Made by a program: the position numbers and the translations under genes
Shown: one piece after another, positions 55,709 through 64,000 of the stretch
Layout: each line of letters opens with the position of its first letter
How positions within the stretch are numbered: the first letter of the stretch is position 1
Notes under the pieces: generated by a model
Database searches by the model: none
What the model was told of the DNA's origin: nothing
The model's input: the letters and a program-made list of their open reading frames with translations, nothing else
Assembly (NCBI GenBank): GCA_033060915.1
Contig: CM065385.1
Span: forward strand, 19,170,001-19,234,000
DNA length: 64,000 nucleotides
Reading direction: 5' to 3'
Source: Euryodendron excelsum
Lineage: Eukaryota > Streptophyta > Magnoliopsida > Ericales > Pentaphylacaceae

Positions 55709-58700
55709 TGTAAGCACCCCATTTTTGCCTGCTTGGCAATCTCTGGCCCGACCGGGTTCAGTTTCCAACATCACAACATATGCAGGTTCAAGATGAGCCT
55801 TGCAATCTCCAATCCAACCAACTAGTCGCTTCTCGGGTCCACAAGGACCCGCTAGAGCCATAAACACCATTATTCTAGGTAGCTTCCCAGACTGGACAGT
55901 CCCGGAAACCAACGCCATCTAGGTAGCTTCCCGGGATTGGGCGATATCGAGGACCAACACCTCATCAAATTCCAGACGGTTCACTTCTGGTGCTCGCTAG
56001 CCTGCCAATGTAGAATGTCCGTCATTTGGTAGTTCTCCGAGACCGGGCGTTCTCAGAGACCATCACCACCATTCCAGGTAGCTTTTTAAGACCAGGCATT
56101 CTCAGGAATCAACACCACCCCTACAGGTAGTTCTCTAAGACCGGGCGTTCTTAGAGACCAACACTGCACAGGTAGTTTTCCGAGACCGGGCGGTCTCGGG
56201 AACCAACACCTAGGTCAACACCGGCGCTAGTTAGCCCGACTCGATAAAAAATGACCAAACCTGCCCCTTGGGCCTTCAAGCACGTTTTGGGAAAGTTTAA
56301 AATCCCTCAAAATGATAAGTTCATCTGTCCAGAGTGTTGTTAAACCATTAGGCGTCCCTCGCATGCCATTTGGTCCAAATCCGGTCCTATTTCGGCCCAC
56401 TCCAATTAAAATGGCCATTTTGCCCCTCAACACCTCGACACTGAACAAACCCCTCCGAACCGTAAAAGACTCCCCCAAAACCATCCTTGAACAACCCTAT
56501 ACGCTAAACACAACACACCAAACCATTCCCAACCATTTCCAGCCAATCCCGATCAAAATGACTGTTTTGCCCTTGAAAATCCAAACATGCCCCGAAACAG
56601 CATCAGCCCTGGGATTTCGAGCAAAGGGCTTCACCATACACTCTTATTTAACACGAGGAGGACCCTACAACATTAAACGCTCACGACTCGATAAAGGTTT
56701 CCTAGAGCGTCTTGCAGATGCTCTGCCTAAATTGTCCTTTCTCCCGATTCCCTAGTTATAACGCACCGTCAACTGACTTGAGAAATGCATAAATCAGGGA
56801 ATTGTTTTAAGTGTAATGGTTGGAATGGCCCCATGAAACCCTCTCTTGAGTGGTTTTTCTTTTATTTGGCCATAGGAACCCTCTCTTGATGGAATGGCCT
56901 CCTACAAAAATGGTTTTCAAACTCTTTTCAAAAATAGTTATCAAAAACTCATTCCCTCTATCTTTGGATTAAAAATGGTGCCTTAAAAAGTTGTCATCAC
57001 CTTGTTGATTTTTGGACCCCTTACACTCTTGTCAAGATTATGGTTATAATGGCCATGAGGAAACCTTCCTTGAAATGATCTCCAATCACCAACCATATAA
57101 ACCATACTCTTGACTAGAGACAAAATTTTCATGGAAATGATCTTCAAAAGGGTTGTGAACCAAAGTCCTTTGCATAACATAAGTTATTTTTCAAAACCTT
57201 TTCTAAAAGTGCATGAAACCAACTTTCAAAACCATTTCCCAATCCAACCCTAGGTTAACTTGACCCTAGTTGTCCAACCCTAGATTAACTTGACCTTAGT
57301 TATCCAACCCTAGGTTAACTTGACCCTATTTCATTCACCCTAGGTTAACCTAACCTAAGTTAGTTAAACTTAGGTCACCCCTAACCCTAGGCCAACCCAA
57401 TCTAGGTTAGTAAACTTCAAGATTCTAATTCTTGAACCCTTTCCTAAATGATCATTCAATTTTAAACTATCCTCATAACCCGTTTACCCAAAACCTCCTA
57501 CTCTCTTGATTTCAAAAACCAACTCCATAAACTCTTCAAATGTCCCTATACTCCATCTTCAAGACATTTCTAAAAATGCTTTCAAAAGGTCACAAACCTA
57601 AGGTATCCCTAGCCCCCTCATGGTTAGGGATTCCAAAGGCAAGTGCTAAACCAAGAACAACCCCTAAGGTTGTCCATATTAGGATTTCAAACCCTTAGCC
57701 ATTTCCAAAAACCACTTTCAAAAACTAATTCATCAAAACATTCTAAAATCATACCTCCAAGGTTTTCAAAACAAGATTTCAAAAATACTTTCAAGTTCTC
57801 TTGAGACATGCCAAAACATTTTTCCAAAACTCCCTCAAGTTGATCCAAAAATATTTTCAAAGAGTCTTCAACTTCCAAAGACCACAAAGAGTCTTCAACT
57901 TCCAAAGACCTCAAAGTGTCTTAAACTTTTCCAAAGATCTCAAAGTATCTTAAACTTTTTCAAAGACCTCCAAGTGTCTTAAACTTTTCCAACGACCTCA
58001 AAGTGCTTTAAACTTTTTCGAAGACCTCAAAGTATCTTCAAGCCTTCCAAAGGCCCTAATGTGCCTATTTTCCATCGGTCTCTTGCTCGAACTACGAATG
58101 ACCTGATTCTCGCAAAATGCGATACGTAGACAACCTAAAATAGTGCGGTCATAACTTTTATTCCAACTCCAATCCCTTTTCTAAAAATTCTAATAAATTT
58201 AAGGTTTTTATTCCAAACTCTTTCAAAACCCTTATTATTTTCAAACTTCTTCCAAAAACTTACATCAAGCATCATCCATCCGAAAAGTGATGACTAAACC
58301 CCGTTTTCAAAATTCTAAAGTGGATATTAAATGGACAATAGTAATCGGTTATTCTAGTGAGTGAACAAAGGGTGATTAGACATGTAGGTACCAAAAGGGC
58401 GGGGTAGGGTGATGATCTTAGGATATCTTCCCTACACGTAATCAACCCCCGAACCACAGATTTCTGTTTTCAAATGACCAAAATGGAGTTATTTTCCAAA
58501 AGGGCTTAAATCTTTCCAAAGGTTGCTAAACAACCTATTTCTTTAAAAACCCTCTCTTGAGGGAGTTTTCAAAACATTTTCCAAAAAACTCTAAGTTTAA
58601 TCTTCGGATTAACACTTTGTTTTAGGTGTCGTAACTCACCTTAATCAAGTTAGGTGGTGACTTCTATTTTTCTGAAAAGCCCTTAGTCAAACTAATTTTC

Positions 58701-58801
58701 AAACTTAGTCGCACTTGTCCTTCTAGGAGGGCGAGTTCTAGTGACAAAGTTCCGTGCTTTAGGGTCTCCGGGCTGAAAGGACCTTGGACTGGGGCGCGAC
58801 A
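55709..58801 (+). repeat. 5' LTR of element C, 3093 bp, lacking the promoter segment
   Basis: It starts TGTAAGCACCCC and ends GGGGCGCGACA. It follows LTR A closely up to about 56801 and then jumps to sequence matching LTR A near 51980. About 1.5 kb equivalent to 50435-51975 of LTR A is missing, including the palindromes and the TATA box. The minisatellite (57238-57420) and the TACGTAGACAACCT block (58085-58136) are present. Confidence 0.88.
57238..57420 (+). repeat. CCTAGG/GTTAAC minisatellite in LTR C
   Basis: Units of CCAACCCTAGGTTAACTTG, as in LTRs A and B but fewer. Confidence 0.8.
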
Positions 58802-58803
58802 GC

Positions 58804-58820
58804 TGGCGACTCAACTGAGA
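58804..58820 (+). other. Primer binding site, tRNA-Arg type
   Basis: TGGCGACTCAACTGAGA begins two bases after the LTR. It matches the start of the TGGCGACTCCACTGGGGA site used by Ogre/Tat elements, which is complementary to a tRNA-Arg 3' end, with changes in the second half. Confidence 0.75.
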
Positions 58821-60408
58821 ACTTTTAGAGAGTTAGGCCATTAACATGTCTCTTCACCCTTCACTCACCAAGAATCTCCGGTTACTTTGTCCAGTTTTAT
58901 CCACTCTTCAAATTTTTCAAGTTTCCAAAGTAAACCTTATTTTTCAAAATGATTTTCAAAAAAGTGTCATCACTTGCATTCATTGCATACATTTATGCTC
59001 TTGTATTGACCATCCATCTTATCTTGCATTGAGTTTTTTGAAAAGTTAATAACTTTTTGCATTTGTCTTTTGTAGGTGGACCTTTGTTCACGTTTTTGTT
59101 TCATGTCTTATTTATTGCCATGTATGTGAATGAATGGACAGGATGTGATGTGTGTTGTTGGGTCCTTTCCTCCGTTTTTAAAAATTTCACACTTATTGGG
59201 TGCGCTCACTTGCATTTGCATCTTGCATGTATTACTTGGCTACTATCTTTCTAGATAGAAGGGGGAACAGTATATTGACTATGGGCGAATGTTGTGTCAG
59301 TTTCTCAGCCTACGATCTCTTGATAGTTCCCCCACTCGAACCACCAACCAAAGATGGAGTTCACCCTTTCGGGGTTGGATGCTGGAGGTTTGAAGGTTTG
59401 GGGACCAAGCTTTTTAGGAAGTATTAGTAAACCCCCAACCTCATGCTCATGTAGCACCCCATACATAGCCGAACCTCTGCCGGATTTAGGACACATGGGT
59501 CAATTTTAAAATCAAGAAAGAAAGGGCGACCACTTTATTTTTCTCTTATAAATTTTGTTTAATCCCTGCTATTATGCTATCTAATTCTTGTTACTTCTAT
59601 GTACATGCATCATAACTGCTTATGCATTGGAACTCACTTCAAGACAAGAGTTCTCAAAGTAACTCAAGTCATTGCATCTTCATGTATCCAATCAACCCTT
59701 AGAAAAAGGCTCAAAGACCTTCTCGTCTAATTCAAGCCAATCCAAAACTCCTAAGGGTACCACGAGACCCTAATGATTCATGGCATGCATCAAAGTCATC
59801 TCTTAAAGAGGGGCCCTAATCTCTCTTCGCTCATGGAGATAAGGTTGCCAAGAAGACAAGGGAGCAATTCAAGTCAAGGGCTCCTACCAACAAAGCGAAT
59901 CCGGAGGCTCAAGAGTAGTTTAGGATCCTATGATGTAAATGTAGAATAGGTGGAAGTCCTAAGAAAAATGTTCTCCCTCCCCATTTCTATGTATTTTTGA
60001 AAAATTTTATGTACCAAAAAGAAGTCATCTTAATAAAATCATTCTTATTGACAAATGAATGTACGAATGGATGGATGAACAGGGGCAGGTATAGTATTTG
60101 CATGCAGGGGCAATCTCCTATCTCCAGACATAAGCCAAAACATAATGTTTAGTAATCCTCGAGAGGCAAGGGCATCCTTAGGACGTGCATCGTATAAAAC
60201 CTTTCCAAATCAAGAACCTAACATGTAATCCTTTTTGTTTGTTTTTCCTTATTTTTTTTCCTCCCCCCATCTTATCAAAAGACTAGCCATAGCTTTGGTG
60301 AGACTGCTTGCATTGTAGGTCACCATTGCTCCAAGGAAAGGAAGAAGAGGAACACGAATGACCCCCGTCCTCTGAACGCTAGTCCGTACTCGACAAAGAA
60401 CAACACAA
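58821..60408 (+). other. Leader of element C, no gene recognised
   Basis: About 1.6 kb between primer site and gag. It holds only short chance frames. Long leaders are usual in Tat-type elements. Confidence 0.6.
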
Positions 60409-62591
60409 ATGTCAAGCAAAGGCAATATTCCCGATCAAAAAAATAGTTCAATGACACGCGAAGAAATGAATGAAATGAAGGCGAAAATAGACGAAATGTT
60501 CAAGCTCATATAACTAATGGCTTTCAAAGGGCCTGTCATGAACCCATCAGCATCCACATCCTATCCTAAGGAAACTGAAGCAATCCCAGCAAGGGTCATC
60601 CTGTGAACTGATGGTACAACAAAGAACAAGGAGATCCCTAAAGCAGTACAACTCAAGGAAGGAGAAAAGGACAACCCTGAAACCATCTTGCTAATTGCCA
60701 CTTCAAAGAAGGAAGGCCCGGACCCCCTCGATCTCAAAATACAAGGTTTGGAGGAGTCCCTGCGTAGCCTCCAAGGTCACGACACCTTCGGTGGGATGTC
60801 TTACGACGAACTCTGCTTCTTACCTGACCACTCAAGGCCGCCCAAGTTCAAAATGCCCGACTTTCAAAAGTATGACGGGAGTGGGGACCCTGTTGCACAC
60901 TTGAGGTTGTACACTGGGGCACTAAGTGGACATGGGAATGACCCCAAACTTCTGATGCAATTGTTTCAACACAGCCTAACTAGGCCCGCTTTACAATGGT
61001 TCGCTCGCCTAAACTTATGGAAAATAACAACCTGGAATGAACTAGTCACAGCCTTCCGATCTCAATATCGGCATAACAGTGACCTGACCGTGGACAGATG
61101 CACTTTGATGATGATGACTGGAGGCGAAAAAGAAAGCTTCAAAAGCTATGCTTTGAGATGGAGGGAGGCGGCTGCGCAAGTTAACCCTCCACTGCTAGAA
61201 AAAGAATACGTACAACTATTTGTGAACACCTTCCAAGGACTGTTCTATGAGTGCCTGTGCTTAAGTATCGAAAAGAGCTTTTCTGAGCTGTAATGTAAGG
61301 GGAAATCATTGAGAGTGGGCTGAAAACTGGCAGAATCACTGACCCCTATGCCAAGACAAGTGAGGGATTTGCGAATGCGGCCAAGAAGGTGGCAACCACT
61401 CGGGGTACGGGCAAGAAAGAGGGAGAAGTATCTGCTATCCTACCTACATAACAACAACCATATTACCCCCAATACCAAGCTCGACCTTCATGGCCTGCTC
61501 CCATCATCAACATCCCCGTTACTGCTACCCAAGCACCCCCAACTAGACCTACTGTAGCTCGACCATACTTCAACCCCAACAAAAACAACAACCGACAGAA
61601 CCGAGAGTTCACACGTTTGGCACGCACCCAGACAAAGGCCTATCATGAGCTCCTCAAGGCCAAGTATATAAACCCTATTCCCCCGCGGCCATTGCCAAGC
61701 CCACTGTTGCCAACTTTCAACCCTACCCTTACTTGCGAGTACTATTATGGGGGACAGGGGCATGACATAGAATCTTGTTTCTCTTTGAAGCATAAGATTC
61801 AAGACCTCATTGACAACAAGGTCATCAACACCCAAGAAACCAAGCCGGTCCCCACTCCCAATGTCACGACAAATCCTTTACCAGACCATGCTGTCAACAT
61901 CATCACCGAGGATAGGGCGGATCCTGATGGCATCATAACCGCAGAATACTTCGAGGGTGAGTCAAACACTGAAAGTGATTGGAAGGAAGAACTGCCGCCA
62001 TGCCCTATCTATCTCTACAATACAAGTGGGGAGCTAAACCTTTTCGACTGGCCCGTGGATGAACCTGTTGCAAACATTCCCAATGATACTGCATCTGTGG
62101 ATGGCTAGGGAGAAGAATTCCTACATCCTAGATATGTTGAAGCTGAGGCTTGCCTAAAAGAGGAGCTTTTCGATTACGAGGACATGAGTTGGGGCATCTA
62201 TGAGCTGAAACTGCCAAACCCACCATTTGAATTCAACGAAGGCGGTCTGGATAGCCTGTTTGCAAAGATTGACAAGAAGGAAGCTGAAAAAGAAGAAGTC
62301 AAGGAAAAGTCGACGCAAGCCTCTGAAGAAGGCCTGGTTATGAAATCCCAAGAAGCCGATCAAGAGAAGACCGCCCAACTAAAGAGAAGCCAGCAGGAGT
62401 CCTAAGAAGGGACACACAACCCCACTGACCTCGCTAAAGAAGAAGAAGGAAAAGGAGGAAGCCCTGGTTACACTAGGGCTGTTGATCTCTGCCACCCCAC
62501 AGTTAACGCATCAATTCGCCCAGCGCAACCAAGTGAAGAAGCCGGAGAATGGAGCATGGAGGAGGCAGGCGTGGTCCCAAAGCCTACCTGA
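60409..62591 (+). pseudogene. Tat-type gag, degraded
   Basis: A frame starting M-S-S-K-G-N at 60409 runs through a coiled-coil-prone segment (E-E-M-N-E-M-K-A-K-I-D-E-M). It continues into a Retrotrans_gag domain at about 60840-61250 (F-Q-K-Y-D-G-S-G-D-P, A-L-Q-W-F, W-N-E-L). Near 61290 the register changes and gag continues to 62108 and 62591. A zinc-knuckle remnant C-x4-G-x2-G-H-x4-C, one cysteine short of CCHC, is at about 61735-61780, followed by the K-I-Q-D-L-I-D-N-K motif seen in Tat gags. Stops lie at 60511, 60604, 61291, 61449, 62106 and 62403; most fit C-to-T changes of Gln or Arg codons. The uninterrupted core is 60688-61290. Confidence 0.85.
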
Positions 62592-64000
62592 AGAAGTGAT
62601 TGTCAAAGAGATGTTCTTCTATCAAACTTTGTCTCTACTTTCCTGTTAATTTTTGTTTTGTTAACTCTACTTTCATCTTTTGCTAATCAAGAGCTCATCA
62701 TGTAAACAAAACTTTTGAAATGAAAGAAGTTGAAATTTGCATTTATCGTCTTTGGTACTTGCTTTTTCTTAGAATTTTCTTTCTTGTTGTTATGCCCTAA
62801 CTTGAAAGGCGAGATGGTATGTGCGTCCTTGCCTGTGGGGACCATTTCTGATCCAAAAGAAAGATTGTGAAAGGAAGGAAAGAGAGTGGAGCATAAAAAG
62901 GGTGGCTTCCAAAGGATGTCATGGCAAAGCAGTCGGCAGTTAGACCCTCGAAAGGAAGAAAAGCCCTCACTTCAAAATCCCTGGAATAACAAAAGTAATT
63001 CCCTTTGTCAGCCCACTAGAGCCACAAGTAATTTTCATGCAAACACCCTAACCAAGAACCACCCTCCATGCTAGGACAAGTGCAAGTAATAGAACAATTA
63101 AGCTAACACCTATTTGTTTCAAAGGATGACGCCAAGAACTTTAAAAATGAACTTCATAGACTAAGTAATCTTGTTTGGAAGGAAGAGGGGCCATCTATTC
63201 TGCTATCATACAGTTAAAAGAATCCTCTTTGAAAAACCCCTTTTGAGCCAAATTATATTCCTTTGAAAAACCTACACTAGTGATCACCTCATACAATGGG
63301 CGAAAGAAAGTTCAGAGGAAAAAGTGATGAAAGGGGAGCATGGAGAGAAAGAAAGCCCCGTCTTACATCAAAAAAGGAGGAAAACAAGGCAATACTAAAA
63401 AAAAAATGAATGATGAAAATGAAATGACGATTGATGTCTCTTCAGAGTCAATAGATTGTGCAAGCGATAATACTGGGGCAAAAACTAAAGGAAATGATGA
63501 GCCTTATATGGGCACAAATTCGTACAAGGAAGAGAAGAGAGAAAAAGGCAAGGAGATAGAAAAAGAAGCCCGCAGACAAAAGGAAAATACCTGAAAAGTT
63601 GATCACCAGTAAACCCCAGAAACCACATCACGCTTTGAGCCATCAATACCCTTTCCTTTAAAAACCCGCAACCTAGCCACATTACAACCCACAGAAAGTC
63701 CTCTCAGACTAGGGAAGATTGCTCAGTCTAAATAAGTTCAAAAGAAAGTGACGATATCCGAAAAAGAAAAGGGAACAAAGTAGCAAAAGCTTACTCAAGG
63801 TGGTTCTGGTTACTATCACCCAAAAAAAAAAAAAAAAATCATTTGAGCCTGAATACCCCTTTATTCATCACCCATTACCTAGCATACATTACGGTCCAAA
63901 GTAAAGTCTTCTCGGATTGAGGATGGAAACTGCTCGCTCCTTTATTAAAGGCTACTTCGACTGTTACCTGGAGAGTCTACCAGATCAAACATAAGGCCCT
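62592..64000 (+). other. Non-coding 3' part of element C, no pol motifs
   Basis: T-rich then A/G-rich sequence with only short frames, such as a Lys/Glu-rich one at 63340-63594 without recognisable domains. Nothing resembles protease, RT (Y-x-D-D) or integrase in any of the translations I could inspect. An A-run lies at 63822-63838. Confidence 0.6.

Larger units (their letters stand above)
55709..64000 (+). mobile_element. Tat-type Ty3/gypsy element C with gag only, runs off window
   Basis: LTR (55709-58801), primer site (58804), long leader, gag (60409-62591, degraded) and at least 1.4 kb of non-coding 3' sequence. No protease, RT, RNase H or integrase motif appears before 64000. In autonomous Tat elements pol follows gag closely. 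The structure therefore fits a non-autonomous gag-bearing element (TR-GAG type). The 3' LTR is not in the window, so pol further on cannot be fully excluded. The five bases before the LTR are TTTAT. Confidence 0.8.

Noticed and set aside
63340..63594. Lys/Glu-rich open frame in element C
   Set aside because: Low complexity, no domain, and it lies in otherwise stop-rich non-coding sequence.

Overview
This is a nuclear segment of a flowering plant, most likely a woody eudicot. It carries two intron-containing plant genes in an AT-rich, repeat-laden setting, and roughly half of the window is LTR retrotransposon sequence in nested layers. The species cannot be fixed from the sequence alone.

Layout. 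1-10240: a decayed Ty1/copia element. Its 5' LTR is cut by the window edge and its 3' LTR is complete at 9140-10240. Its integrase gene is interrupted by a 4.3 kb solo LTR (2342-6625) of a long-LTR Ty3/gypsy family of Tat/Ogre type. 10241-14125: intergenic sequence ending in a compact promoter with TGACG, W-box and G-box motifs. 14126-18996: a group IIc WRKY gene of the WRKY50/51 type (WRKYGKK variant), with a 4.2 kb second intron that holds a 1.07 kb foldback element. 21383-35557: a seven-exon gene for LIP1, an unusual plant small GTPase of the circadian clock. Its introns are swollen by a solo LTR, a hAT-like element, dispersed repeats and a fragment resembling mitochondrial rpl16. In Arabidopsis WRKY51 and LIP1 also have adjacent locus numbers, so the pair looks like conserved microsynteny. 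37264-37629 (minus): a small gene-like reading frame I do not recognise.

38780-64000 is a nest. The host is a non-autonomous Athila-like element with a decayed tRNA-Asp-type primer site. Into it went (i) a 2.4 kb solo LTR of an unrelated family, (ii) a 5.3 kb Tat-type solo LTR that was itself hit by a 4.8 kb solo LTR of the same family in inverted orientation, and (iii) a Tat-type element with a 3.1 kb LTR, a tRNA-Arg-type primer site and a degraded gag. No pol was found after this gag up to the window edge. Most insertions were closed with matching 5 bp target duplications, listed below.

How the parts work together: the two recognised genes are ordinary regulatory genes (defence signalling and clock). 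Everything from 38 kb onward, and everything before 10.2 kb, is retroelement debris whose coding frames are broken, largely by C-to-T type nonsense changes. I saw no CRISPR array, phage, operon or other prokaryotic system, and no tRNA or rRNA gene. The most interesting items are the pol-less gag element, the inverted nested LTR pair, conserved palindromes in front of the LTR TATA boxes, a probable GC-AG intron in the WRKY gene, and the mitochondrial rpl16-like fragment inside LIP1 intron 1.
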